A stretch of DNA of 63,789 nucleotides from Bacteroidia bacterium (GCA_030430675.1 JAUIKU010000002.1:1-63789), one strand, 5' to 3'; shown: positions 51,579-60,506, counted from the stretch's first letter. Translations and numbers: made by a program. The notes: generated by a model from the letters alone, not told the origin.

Positions 51579-52946
51579 CTATCCAAAGGGATGCTGCCAG
51601 GGGTCACGGTATGGACGTTTCAATTTGGCCGTTACTTCCGGATCACCCACCACCACTTTCTTTTCGGGGTCATAGATCAGAGGCCGCCCACCCGCTTCCA
51701 TGGACAGATTGGCCAGGATACAACTGGCGGTGGATATATGTCCATTCATAATGTCGGCCACCGGCTTCTTGTTTTGCTCAATGGCCGCCAGCCAGTCGAT
51801 CATGTGGCGACGGGTAGCGGGGGCAGCATTCAGTTCATTGTCTTTTTCTTCAAGATCTTCCGGGTACTGCTCTTTTTCATAGAGTACGTCGAAATGTATA
51901 GGTTTGCCGTCTCCATATGGAACAAAATCAGCCTGCATGGTACTGCCAGCCAATGTGCCCTTTTCACCGAAGAGTTTAAAGGACCAGGGATATTCAGGAT
52001 CCGCGGGGGTTCCCCAGCTGCGATGCTGCCACACGCAGTTCAGTTCCGGGTATTCAAAAATGGCGGACTGGGTATCAGAGATATTGGATTTGCCATCCTT
52101 TTGTACGTAGATGCCGCCGGTAGAGACGATGGTTTCAGGCCAGCCAAGATCCAGCATCCAGCGCACCGTATCCAGCATATGAACACACATATCGCCCATA
52201 ATCCCGTTACCGTACTCCATAAAAGTTCGCCACCATCGACGATGAGGGATGCCATCATAGGGTCTCAGAGGTGCGGGTCCGGTCCACATTTCATAGTCCA
52301 GAAACTCCGGAACTTCCTGCAGGGGCGGATTTCCATTGGCCCTCATATGGAAGTAGCAGCACATTTCAACATGAGAAATCTTTCCCAGTAAACCGGCATC
52401 TACCACCTGTTCCTTGGCATCGATCAAATGGGGTGTGCTTTTGCGCTGAGTACCGATTTGTACTACACGGTTATACTTTTGTGCTGCGGCTACCAGTGCT
52501 TCACCTTCCATTACATCGACGCTTATGGGCTTTTGTAAGTAAACGTGCGCTCCGGCTTTCATAGCTTCAATTCCCTGCAGGGCATGCCAATGATCCGGAG
52601 AGCCAATTAACACCAGTTCCAGGTCTCCTTCTGCCAGCATCTTTCGGTAATCGTTGTACATCCGGGGTTTTTTACCGGATTTCTGTCGTTGGGCAATCAG
52701 GGAGGCATCCTCCTCCAGAAAATTCTTATCGACGTCACATATGGAAACCACTTCGACATCTGCTACCTGTATCAATTTGAAAAGGTCACTGGTGCCATAC
52801 CAGCCGCAGCCAATAAGACCTACCCGCCAGGGCTTCTCCCGGTAAATAAGGTCAAAACCGTAAAGCCCGAAGGAAGATAATACCGCACTGGCAGTAGCAC
52901 CTTTTAAGAAGTGCCTGCGATTGATATTGAAGTTTTCGATTTTCAT
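51579..52946 (-). CDS. Gfo/Idh/MocA family oxidoreductase, Tat-exported
   Basis: 455 residues. A twin-arginine signal (NRRHFLKGATASAVLSSFG) directs export. The Rossmann domain follows with VGLIGCGWYGTSD near 42 and the QKPISVD signature, the equivalent of the EKP motif of this family with Gln for Glu. The C-terminal domain contains HRRWWRTFMEYGNGIMGDMCVHMLDTVRWML, typical of secreted Bacteroidota members. Known exported relatives such as glucose-fructose oxidoreductase carry a tightly bound NADP. It probably acts on a sugar or glycoside in the periplasm. It has no same-strand partner nearby and ends next to the alcohol dehydrogenase. Confidence 0.9.
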   Translation of the reverse strand: MKIENFNINRRHFLKGATASAVLSSFGLYGFDLIYREKPWRVGLIGCGWYGTSDLFKLIQVADVEVVSICDVDKNFLEEDASLIAQRQKSGKKPRMYNDYRKMLAEGDLELVLIGSPDHWHALQGIEAMKAGAHVYLQKPISVDVMEGEALVAAAQKYNRVVQIGTQRKSTPHLIDAKEQVVDAGLLGKISHVEMCCYFHMRANGNPPLQEVPEFLDYEMWTGPAPLRPYDGIPHRRWWRTFMEYGNGIMGDMCVHMLDTVRWMLDLGWPETIVSTGGIYVQKDGKSNISDTQSAIFEYPELNCVWQHRSWGTPADPEYPWSFKLFGEKGTLAGSTMQADFVPYGDGKPIHFDVLYEKEQYPEDLEEKDNELNAAPATRRHMIDWLAAIEQNKKPVADIMNGHISTASCILANLSMEAGGRPLIYDPEKKVVVGDPEVTAKLKRPYRDPWQHPFG

Positions 52947-53038
52947 TTTTCCCGTGGTGTTTAATAGAAGACAGTTTGCTTAATATACCTAAATATAACG
53001 GCTGCCTGAAATCGACCGCAAAAAAATCGCAAAAACTG

Positions 53039-55576
53039 TTAAAGGGTAAAGTTGAAACTGAATTTTACGGCAAAATTTTCGCCTTGTGAGTCGTCCAGAT
53101 AGGTAAGTCGATGTATAGCGTCTATTCTGAACACCCGGAAAATATTCTCAATGCCATAACCCAGCTCCAGATATGGGTCATCCCCCAGGGCCTTGATGGG
53201 AGCAGTGGGCAGGCCATTAATGCCCACTTCCGAGTGCAGGTTAAGGTTATCCTCTCCGACCGTACCGGTCAGCAGGTTCATGGTGCCGACCATTCTCCAT
53301 TTCAGCTTCTTAAACAGGGGCACCCTGTTCAAAAGGAAGCCCTCAAAATGGTGTTGATAGTTCAGCGAGGCATAGGTATCACTGACAAATTCGGAGAAAC
53401 CCATGGTGTTGTAGGCAATTGCCACGTAGTAAGGAGATTCGTTACCCAGGTGAGCGGAGAGCAGTGGCAGTGGTACCTGACCGAAAATTTTGCTGCCGGT
53501 TACGGACAGGTCTGAAACCCCCAGAAAACCCATTTTCAGGGATTTGGTAATGTTCAAAGCAATCTTGTGATAATTAAAATCACCGCCTAAAACGTCTTTC
53601 ATTCCCAGGGTATAGCGCAGCGTGATGATTGGTGAATTAATGGCACCTAAACTTTGTCTTACATTGTCGTTCTGAATCCACCTTTCGTCCCGGCTGTACC
53701 TGGTTTCAAGGGTCAGTTCGGTGGTTTCAAAATCCTGCATCAGTTCCGAGTCCACAGATCCGGGGTCTAGCCGGTAGGCATAGTTGAAAGTGCTATCAAG
53801 ATCGATGGGTTGATATTGCCTGCTTCTGAGCACCACCTTTTGATTGAGTCCGCGATGCAACTCCTTTTTGAACTGCAACCTGTTTTCCCTTAAGTAATAG
53901 GGGGTTTCATAATCAATGTTCCTAAAAAAGGTTTCGAAAGCAATTAGTCTGAGGTCACCAAAAATATCATCGAAAGTTAGCCCCACCTGCTGAATGTCAC
54001 GGGTGCTGTAGACACCTATTTCGGTCCATGGTTTTCGGGAGATAATGTAATCGATACCGGCACCATACTTAAGATCTTTGTCTCTGGTACCATAGGCCAG
54101 GTAGCCGCTTAATATCCATTTGTTGCTAAAGTCGATGGTGGTGCGACCCCCGAAGCGGAACCGGTTGCCTTCCAGATCATTGTTTGCATAAAAGAGGGGA
54201 TAGGGCCCTGCTTCAAATTTTTTTCCCAGGTCGAAATAACCGGAACCGAGATAAGTAATCAGGTCGGTGGCCCGTTTTACCGGAGGGATCTGTTTCATGG
54301 TATCGATCATGATCATCACATTCTTTTCGGTGGTAGTTAATGGAATGTGACGGTTATTATCCCAGAATTGTCTGTCCGGTACCTGGACATCTTCCGCCAT
54401 CTCGATCTTCTGATCGTAAAACCTGGTGGGATGCGGCTGATTGATTTCAATGTCTTTATTGGAAATAAAAAACTTGGCCAGTATACCGGTCATTTCATCT
54501 TTAAATCCAAACTCCTTCAACAGTTGAAAATCAGTTAATACCCGGGTTTTTACCGGTAACCAGGGACCTTCTTTGCTGGGTTCCAGTTCCTGTTGGATCT
54601 TCAGCTTTTCAATAAAATTCAGGTTGGTCACCCGGTCAACCCACAGATCTACCTGCTTTAGTGCATATTGTTCCTTGGTAACCCAAATTGAGCCGGTAAA
54701 GGCCAGATCTCCAGGCCGTTTGGGGTACAGATCAAGTCGGTAGCAAAAATGACCCTCGACCATCAGACTATCGGTTAGAAATACATCGTAATAACCATTC
54801 CAACCGTCTGCTACAGGAGAGACAAATTCTTTATTCCAGATATTCAACCAGTTTTGATAAAAATTGTACTCCTGGAAGGTGGACCCGATGAGCTGCGATA
54901 CCAGGGTGCCGTCTTCAATTCCCACTCCGCTGATCTTGGTTTTTTTTATGAACTCCTTCTTCAATTCAGGGTCACTGCGAAAGTAAAAATCAGAGATGGA
55001 CTCTGAAATAAACAAGGGCAAAATAGCCTCTCCGTCTTCCCCGGCAATCTGGTCCACACTGTCGATCACCTGCTTAACCTTTTTTACGATCTTTCGTTTC
55101 CTGAATTTGTCGGTCAGGTTATCCAGGTCAATTTCAATCTTGGTATAACTCTCATACTGATAGGCTTCCAAAGTGCGTTTGTCATTCTGTTCCTTATTCC
55201 GTATAACATTTCTAAGAATGGCAAAAGCCGGATTCTCCTCTGCCGTAAACACCATCTCCTCCAGGTTTTGAATGGTTTCTTCCAGTTGGAAATTGATTAC
55301 CTGCTGGCCTGGTAATACCGCTTTCGATCTTGGATGGTATCCGATATAGGAGGCAGTTATGGAATCTGCGGGCTCTGTTAGTCGTAATTGGTAGTATCCG
55401 GAAAAATCGGTATTGGTGCCCAGTGAGGTACCGTTGACCACAATATTGGCAAAGGGTACCGGGTCTCCGGTTTGACTGTCAGTTACCTTTCCGGAAATGG
55501 TAATATCCTGGGCAAACGTTACTGAACAGCAACAAAGCAGAAGAATACCGGTTAAGAAGTAAAAATATGCCCTCAA
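53039..55576 (-). CDS. DUF5686 outer-membrane protein with carboxypeptidase-regulatory-like domain
   Basis: 845 residues starting with TTG at 55576; no in-frame ATG gives the signal peptide MRAYFYFLTGILLLCCCSVTFAQ, so TTG is preferred. Residues 24-110 form a CarboxypepD_reg-like beta-sandwich (ISGKVTDSQTGDPVPFANIVVNGTSLG), as seen at the start of many Bacteroidota TonB-linked proteins. The rest is DUF5686: a soluble region with FRKRKIVKKVKQVID, and a C-terminal beta barrel ending in FAVKFSFNFTL. It is thought to sit in the outer membrane, with unknown cargo or role. It lies 138 bases downstream of the BLUF-cyclase gene in the same direction. Confidence 0.88.
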   Translation of the reverse strand: MRAYFYFLTGILLLCCCSVTFAQDITISGKVTDSQTGDPVPFANIVVNGTSLGTNTDFSGYYQLRLTEPADSITASYIGYHPRSKAVLPGQQVINFQLEETIQNLEEMVFTAEENPAFAILRNVIRNKEQNDKRTLEAYQYESYTKIEIDLDNLTDKFRKRKIVKKVKQVIDSVDQIAGEDGEAILPLFISESISDFYFRSDPELKKEFIKKTKISGVGIEDGTLVSQLIGSTFQEYNFYQNWLNIWNKEFVSPVADGWNGYYDVFLTDSLMVEGHFCYRLDLYPKRPGDLAFTGSIWVTKEQYALKQVDLWVDRVTNLNFIEKLKIQQELEPSKEGPWLPVKTRVLTDFQLLKEFGFKDEMTGILAKFFISNKDIEINQPHPTRFYDQKIEMAEDVQVPDRQFWDNNRHIPLTTTEKNVMIMIDTMKQIPPVKRATDLITYLGSGYFDLGKKFEAGPYPLFYANNDLEGNRFRFGGRTTIDFSNKWILSGYLAYGTRDKDLKYGAGIDYIISRKPWTEIGVYSTRDIQQVGLTFDDIFGDLRLIAFETFFRNIDYETPYYLRENRLQFKKELHRGLNQKVVLRSRQYQPIDLDSTFNYAYRLDPGSVDSELMQDFETTELTLETRYSRDERWIQNDNVRQSLGAINSPIITLRYTLGMKDVLGGDFNYHKIALNITKSLKMGFLGVSDLSVTGSKIFGQVPLPLLSAHLGNESPYYVAIAYNTMGFSEFVSDTYASLNYQHHFEGFLLNRVPLFKKLKWRMVGTMNLLTGTVGEDNLNLHSEVGINGLPTAPIKALGDDPYLELGYGIENIFRVFRIDAIHRLTYLDDSQGENFAVKFSFNFTL

Positions 55577-55714
55577 ATGAAATAGAGATTAATACGTTTG
55601 CTAAGGTGCTTAACGATTTTAAGTTGAAAATGGATCCGAATTTACTAACAAAGAAGGGAGAAATTAGTTTGCAACCGATGTCAAATTTGATATTGACCGC
55701 AGCCCTGTACAAAA

Positions 55715-56758
55715 TTACAGTATTTTTAACTTTTGGGAAATTTTCGTGGGAGGCACTTCAAAGATCAGATGGGGATGCTCCAGAGTAAAAATCTTCAGTC
55801 GCTGGGTTTTTCCTTTAGGTTGGTAGGTGCCCAGCGATTTGATTGACCATTTGGTTTGCTCATTGAGGCAGTTTCTGAATCGGTGATCGAACAAAATTGG
55901 AAATCCCTTTTTACGGGTGTGGGATTGCAATCTGGCCGCGGAGTTGACCACATCTCCCAAAAGGGTAAAATCTTTCTTGTCGGATGACCCGATGTTGCCT
56001 TCCACCAAATCACCGGCGGAAATACCAATGCCACAGTAAACCAGTCTGCCAAATGCTGAACTGGAGTGCTCCCTTAAAGATTTCAGTTCAAGGATGATGG
56101 CAACAGCCGATGCCAATGCCTGCTGGCAGTCTTCCATGGGAAAGTAAGCCATAAAACCATCGCCCAGCAACTTGGATATCCTGCCATTGGTATTTTTTAT
56201 AGCCTTTGAAGCAATGGAGAAGAAGGTATTGAGCAACGCCTGAAGTTCCACCAGGTCCATTTTTTCCACCAGGGTGGAAAAACCTACGATATCGGCGAAC
56301 AGCACCACTTTTTCCTGCCTTGCCAACTCCCAGTCCAGCGGGTTTTCACCTTGCTGCAGTCCACTTAACACCTCATGGGGCACATAGTGTTCCATGGTGC
56401 GATAGGTGCGGGTCACCAGGTCCAGCAGATTTCTCAGGGGAGCCACCACAGGGTCCTTGCTTCGTTCCAGGGCGATGGTTTTCATGCCCCAGTCACCATA
56501 CAAGCGGTGCAGCACCCCTTTCTCAACTTTTACCACGAATAACCCGGTATGTCGAGGGTCATTTTTTATTCTGTCCAGGCATTGATACAGGGCCTCAGGT
56601 TCCCCTTCCAGTATCTGATAAAACAGCCCTTTGAAATGGAACAGTACTCCGGTGAGATTGGACCTGGCATTATTTCGTTGTGAAACAGCTGCGATTTCTT
56701 CGATATCAGCATTGGAGAGTCCGGAAATACTGGAACTGATATAGGTTATTCTGTCCAT
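55715..56758 (-). CDS. BLUF-domain class III adenylyl cyclase (predicted photoactivated adenylyl cyclase)
   Basis: 347 residues, cytosolic. Residues 1-98 are a BLUF flavin domain: Tyr6 and Gln48 match the light-active Tyr and Gln, Asn30 sits in the flavin pocket, and Trp90/Met92 (GDWGMKTI) match the semi-conserved C-terminal strand. A linker helix pair (about 100-145, with VPHEVLSGL) joins a class III cyclase domain (150-335) with metal ligands Asp156 and Asp200, ATP-selecting Lys196 and Thr265, and Asn272/Arg276. Layout and length match the Beggiatoa bPAC enzyme, as recalled from memory. Blue light should raise cAMP. It is divergent from the thioredoxin/ApbE cassette and upstream of the DUF5686 gene. 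FAD binding and cyclase activity are predicted, not shown. Confidence 0.92.
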   Translation of the reverse strand: MDRITYISSSISGLSNADIEEIAAVSQRNNARSNLTGVLFHFKGLFYQILEGEPEALYQCLDRIKNDPRHTGLFVVKVEKGVLHRLYGDWGMKTIALERSKDPVVAPLRNLLDLVTRTYRTMEHYVPHEVLSGLQQGENPLDWELARQEKVVLFADIVGFSTLVEKMDLVELQALLNTFFSIASKAIKNTNGRISKLLGDGFMAYFPMEDCQQALASAVAIILELKSLREHSSSAFGRLVYCGIGISAGDLVEGNIGSSDKKDFTLLGDVVNSAARLQSHTRKKGFPILFDHRFRNCLNEQTKWSIKSLGTYQPKGKTQRLKIFTLEHPHLIFEVPPTKISQKLKIL

Positions 56759-56823
56759 ATAACAAGATAACTAATTCTACGGCTTGTACAAGATGTCCCT
56801 GGAGAAGCTATAATGTCAGTTAA

Positions 56824-56863
56824 CCGGTACTTCGGAGGCTGGGTTGACAGATATTAGTACCGG
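56824..56863. repeat. Inverted repeat between the BLUF-cyclase and thioredoxin genes
   Basis: CCGGTACT (56824-56831) and AGTACCGG (56856-56863) form a perfect 8-base inverted repeat with 24 bases between, in the 200-base divergent spacer. A further GGTACT lies at 56906-56911. This could be an operator for a dimeric regulator or a stem-loop in the cyclase 5' leader. No regulator is identified. Confidence 0.45.
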
Positions 56864-56958
56864 AAAAGATTTTTTAAAAAAGTGATATAAATCATATACC
56901 CAATTGGTACTGAGCAAAGTTGAATTGACGTTGAGGAAATAACTTTAAAAATTATTCT

Positions 56959-57396
56959 ATGAGATACTTCCTGACATCGATGCTATCAATTGTCATCCTC
57001 TTACCTGTGACAGCTCAGGATTGGTTGACTTCTTTTGAAGAGGCTAAGCAGGTTGCCGATCAAAAAGACCGGCACATAATCCTGGTTTTTCAGGGGTCGG
57101 ATTGGTGTGCGCCCTGTATTAAACTGGACAGAGAGGTTTGGAGCACTGAAGAGTTTAAAAATTATGCCAGTGATCACTTTGTGATGTTACAGGCCGACTT
57201 TCCCAGGAAGAAGGCCAATCAATTGCCCCAGGACCTCAAACAGCACAACAGCGAGTTAGCTGAAAAGTATAACAGGGAGGGCTATTTTCCACTGGTCGTG
57301 GTGCTTGATAAGCATGGTAACGTATTGGGAAAGACAGGTTATCAAAAAATTTCCACCAAGGAGTTCATCGAATTGCTGGTGTCTTATGAGGGTTAA
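56959..57396 (+). CDS. Thioredoxin-fold protein, secreted
   Basis: 145 residues with a Sec signal peptide (residues 1-19, cleavage after VTAQ). The thioredoxin-like domain carries a redox Cys pair CAPC (Cys50/Cys53) in SDWCAPCIKLD, and the cis-Pro region YFPLVVVLD near 115. It resembles the small periplasmic thioredoxin_7/DsbD-gamma-like group of Bacteroidota. It begins a tight four-gene set with ApbE, DUF4266 and DUF3570; its last 11 bases overlap the ApbE start. It may keep cysteines of a partner reduced, for instance the Cys pair at the end of the DUF4266 lipoprotein. That partner is inferred. Confidence 0.88.
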   Translation: MRYFLTSMLSIVILLPVTAQDWLTSFEEAKQVADQKDRHIILVFQGSDWCAPCIKLDREVWSTEEFKNYASDHFVMLQADFPRKKANQLPQDLKQHNSELAEKYNREGYFPLVVVLDKHGNVLGKTGYQKISTKEFIELLVSYEG

Positions 57397-58384
57397 GCTT
57401 TTGAGAAAGTTCATCATTTTCATTCTATTGGCCATTACCCACCATGCTGTACTGGCTCAAAATCTTTATCACCGCACCCTGAAACTGATGGGCAGCCGGT
57501 TTGATATTACCGTATCGGCACTGGATTCCGTTGCCGGTAATGGCTATATCGATCAGGCCATTGAAGAGATTACCCGTATTGAACGGATGATCTCATCCTG
57601 GGATCCGAACTCTCAAACCAGTCTGATCAATCAAAATGCCGGTATCAAGCCGATTAGGGTTGACAAAGCACTTTTTGAGCTGGTGCAACGCGCTATTGCG
57701 ATATCCGACCTGACCAATGGAGCATTCGATATAAGTTATGCCTCCATGGACAAAATATGGAAGTTTGATGGAAGTATGTCCATGCTTCCATCAGCAGAGG
57801 CCATTGAATCCTCAATCAGGAACGTGGGGTACCAGCACATTGTGCTGGATCAGCTGCAGCAGACTGTTTTTCTGGAAAAACCAGGCATGAAGATTGGGTT
57901 CGGAGCAATAGGCAAGGGCTTTGCAGCCGACCAGGCCAAACTTTTATTGTCCAATAATGGGGTAGAAGCAGGAATTATCAATGCCTCCGGTGATATGAGT
58001 ACCTGGGGTAAACAACCGGGAGGAGAGGACTGGAAAGTGGCCATAACTAATCCTTATGACAAGCAAAAGGCCTATGCGGTGCTGCCAATTTCGGAAGGTG
58101 CGGTAGTGACTTCCGGTAACTACGAAAAGTATATAGAAATAGAGGGCAAAAGATATTCGCATATCATTGACCCTCGAACCGGATATCCGGCCCGGGGGAT
58201 ACTTAGTGTTACCGTCTTTGCTTCCAAGGCGGAGCTGGCGGATGCTCTCTCCACTGCAGTGTTTGTTATGGGTGTAGCAACCGGTATCGACAGAATCAAC
58301 CAACTGCCGGGGATTGAATGCATAGTTATTGACGATCAGGGGAAAATACATACTTCTGCAAACATTGAAATAAGTAAAATTTAG
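57386..58384 (+). CDS. apbE: FAD:protein FMN transferase (ApbE)
   Basis: 332 residues from the ATG at 57386, which begins a signal peptide (LLRKFIIFILLAITHH, then VLAQ) and overlaps the thioredoxin stop by 11 bases; the in-frame start at 57305 adds a meaningless leader. ApbE motifs are clear: LMGSRFDITVSA near 30, MISSWDPNSQTSLIN near 70, KIGFGAIGKGFAADQA near 170, NASGDMSTWG near 195 and the RYSHIIDPRTGYP block near 255. The enzyme transfers FMN from FAD to Thr/Ser of an acceptor in the periplasm, using Mg2+. No obvious FMN acceptor motif is seen in the neighbours. It is followed 7 bases later by the DUF4266 gene. Confidence 0.93.
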   Translation: MRVKLLRKFIIFILLAITHHAVLAQNLYHRTLKLMGSRFDITVSALDSVAGNGYIDQAIEEITRIERMISSWDPNSQTSLINQNAGIKPIRVDKALFELVQRAIAISDLTNGAFDISYASMDKIWKFDGSMSMLPSAEAIESSIRNVGYQHIVLDQLQQTVFLEKPGMKIGFGAIGKGFAADQAKLLLSNNGVEAGIINASGDMSTWGKQPGGEDWKVAITNPYDKQKAYAVLPISEGAVVTSGNYEKYIEIEGKRYSHIIDPRTGYPARGILSVTVFASKAELADALSTAVFVMGVATGIDRINQLPGIECIVIDDQGKIHTSANIEISKI

Positions 58385-58391
58385 AAACCGT

Positions 58392-58610
58392 ATGAAAATC
58401 AAAATCACACTGCTGACGCTTTTAATGGTGACACTAATTTTTGGTTCCTGTACTACTGTCAGGGAATATGAAAAGATCAATATCAACGATCCCGATATGG
58501 AACTCTCTACTAAAAAACTGGAACGATTCGAAATCAATTTCCAGGTTTACCGGGAAGCGGCTTCCGGAGCTAATGGCGGTAAAACCGGTGGTGGGTGTGG
58601 CTGTAACTGA
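58392..58610 (+). CDS. DUF4266 lipoprotein
   Basis: 72 residues. A lipoprotein signal ends at LIFGSC (Cys20), so the mature protein is only about 53 residues long. The characteristic DUF4266 pattern is present: VREYEKININDPDM, then a short helix and a Gly-rich end GGKTGGGCGCN. The final Cys-Gly-Cys pair could bind metal, heme or be oxidised by the thioredoxin protein; this is speculation. The gene lies 7 bases after apbE and 6 bases before the DUF3570 gene. The four-gene order thioredoxin-ApbE-DUF4266-DUF3570 recurs in Gram-negative bacteria to my recollection. Its function has not been established. Confidence 0.9.
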   Translation: MKIKITLLTLLMVTLIFGSCTTVREYEKININDPDMELSTKKLERFEINFQVYREAASGANGGKTGGGCGCN

Positions 58611-58616
58611 TGAAGG

Positions 58617-59945
58617 ATGAAGATTAGCCTTATAATAATTTGCCTATTAGCGGGAGTGACGGTTAGGGCACAGGACAGTACCCAGTTGGTTCAGTACAAA
58701 AAGAGAGTGCTGGAATCAACTGAGGTGGATTTTTTAATGAGTTATTATACCCAGGACGGGGAGAACTCCTCGGTAGGAGGCGGGATAGGGACGGAAGAGT
58801 TAACGGATCTCACCCCTACAATAGTGGTGTCCATTCCCCTAAACGATGATGATGTTCTCAGTATCGATGCTGGAATTTCCGCATATTCTTCTGCTTCCTC
58901 CAGTAATATTGACCCCTTCGATGGTGACCGGCCGGCAGACCCCAATTACGCGTCATCCGGAGCTTCCCGCAGTGATGTTTGGGCGGGAGTAACCGGTACT
59001 TATAGTCACAGCTCCGATGACCGCAATACGATCTGGACTACAAACCTGTCATTTTCCGCAGAGTATGATTACGTTTCAATCGGATTTGGAGGAAGCTATA
59101 CCCGTCTTTTTAATGAAAAGAATACGGAATTTTCGATTAAGGGAAATGTTTACCTGGACACCTGGAGTGCCATATATCCTATTGAATTGAGGGGGTACTC
59201 GAGCGCTGACAACGATGATGAAGATGATGATTACAGGTTCAATTTGGACGATTACCCAATTACAGGTAATCCGAATTACCATCCGGTTAACTTTAAACCG
59301 TTTGACAGTGAAACCAGGAATTCCTATTCAATGGGGTTAACTTTTTCACAAATCCTTTCCAAAAGGATGCAGGCACTGGTATCCATTGATGGTGTATTGC
59401 AGCAGGGATTGTTGTCCACTCCTTACCACCGGATATATTTTTCAGATATAGAAGATTCCTTCGTGGAAAACTTTCATCTGGCCGATGATGTGGAAAGACT
59501 GCCGGACCAGAGGATAAAGATTGCTGTGGGCGGAAGACTCAACTATTTTCTCAATGAAAGAGTAACCATTCGAACCTATTATCGATACTATATCGATGAT
59601 TGGGATATAGATGCTCATACCCTGAGTTTAACGGTTCCGGTCAAACTATCCGACAAATTTACCGTGTATCCGAATTATCGCTACTATACTCAAACACAGA
59701 CCAAATACTTTGCACCCTACAATCAACATTTGTCCACGGAGCAGTATTACACTTCAGACTATGATTTGTCCAAATTCGATGCCAGCCAGTATGGGGTGGG
59801 AATTTCATATACCGATATTTTTACCGGGTTTAAAATGTGGAAGTTTGGACTGAAGAGCGTGGATCTGCGCTACAACTATTATCAAAGAAGCAACGGTCTT
59901 ACTGCAAATATTATCTCCGGAGGGCTCAAGTTTGTGCTGGAATAA
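58617..59945 (+). CDS. DUF3570 outer-membrane protein
   Basis: 442 residues with a Sec signal (residues 1-18). The mature protein is strand-rich with many aromatic and acidic residues (YSSADNDDEDDDYRFNLDD near 200), and long stretches typical of outer-membrane barrels (YYRYYIDDWDIDAHTLSLTVPV). The C-terminus ends in a barrel-closing strand IISGGLKFVLE. Acidic loops may bind Ca2+. DUF3570 proteins commonly follow DUF4266 genes; the four genes form one unit. A role in an extracytoplasmic redox chain that needs flavinylation is suggested by the ApbE neighbour, but is inference. Confidence 0.88.
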   Translation: MKISLIIICLLAGVTVRAQDSTQLVQYKKRVLESTEVDFLMSYYTQDGENSSVGGGIGTEELTDLTPTIVVSIPLNDDDVLSIDAGISAYSSASSSNIDPFDGDRPADPNYASSGASRSDVWAGVTGTYSHSSDDRNTIWTTNLSFSAEYDYVSIGFGGSYTRLFNEKNTEFSIKGNVYLDTWSAIYPIELRGYSSADNDDEDDDYRFNLDDYPITGNPNYHPVNFKPFDSETRNSYSMGLTFSQILSKRMQALVSIDGVLQQGLLSTPYHRIYFSDIEDSFVENFHLADDVERLPDQRIKIAVGGRLNYFLNERVTIRTYYRYYIDDWDIDAHTLSLTVPVKLSDKFTVYPNYRYYTQTQTKYFAPYNQHLSTEQYYTSDYDLSKFDASQYGVGISYTDIFTGFKMWKFGLKSVDLRYNYYQRSNGLTANIISGGLKFVLE

Positions 59946-60049
59946 GAGGCCACCACTATTCCACAGCTGAAAAATCAATAGAAATTAACCGGATCATGGT
60001 TGGTGAAAATCGTGCAAGGCTTATATTGCCGTGCTAAATACTACGAATT

Positions 60050-60502
60050 ATGTTACAACTAAGATCTTTGTTTGTTTTTACCATTGTGGCAACATTGGGA
60101 CTATGGGCCTGTCAAAACACCGGTAAAACTGATGAAAGCGAAAACAATGCAAACCAAATAATGGAATCTTCACCTGTTTCGGAAACTTCCGGTGATCAAG
60201 CGAAACTTCGACATGTGGTACTGTTCAAATTTAAGGACGGTGCCGATCCGGAGGCAGTGGAAAAAGCCATCGCAGCCTTTGAAGCTCTGCCTGGAAAAAT
60301 CCCCCAGATCCGGGATTTTGAATGGGGCACCAACAACAGTCCCGAGGGACTGAACAAAGGCCTCACTCATTGCTTCTTACTTACCTTTCACAGCGAGGAG
60401 GACAGGGACATTTACCTGCCCCATCCGAACCACAAGGCCTTTGGTGCCCTGTTGGGAGATATACTGGAAGATGTAACAGTTGTGGATTATTGGACGGACT
60501 GA
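60050..60502 (+). CDS. Dabb (stress-responsive A/B barrel) domain lipoprotein
   Basis: 150 residues. The signal ends at LGLWAC (Cys21), a plausible lipobox with Trp nearby, followed by a low-complexity Glu/Asn linker. The Dabb domain (about 52-150) shows LRHVVLFKFKDG at its start, an IPQIRDFEWGTNNSPEG strand and the closing HPNHKAFGALLGDIL and VVDYWTD. The fold is a dimeric ferredoxin-like alpha+beta barrel of unknown ligand, associated with stress response in plants and bacteria. It is separated by 104 bases from the DUF3570 gene and probably has its own transcript. A hexamer repeat follows it. Confidence 0.88.
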   Translation: MLQLRSLFVFTIVATLGLWACQNTGKTDESENNANQIMESSPVSETSGDQAKLRHVVLFKFKDGADPEAVEKAIAAFEALPGKIPQIRDFEWGTNNSPEGLNKGLTHCFLLTFHSEEDRDIYLPHPNHKAFGALLGDILEDVTVVDYWTD

Positions 60503-60506
60503 GTCC

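Noticed and set aside
55567-55788. Small plus-strand frame between the DUF5686 and BLUF-cyclase genes
   Set aside because: It overlaps both genes in antisense, and its end reads through the cyclase 3' end. There is no export or domain signal.
57305-57385. Upstream start for ApbE
   Set aside because: It would add 27 residues in front of a complete signal peptide, all inside the thioredoxin gene.
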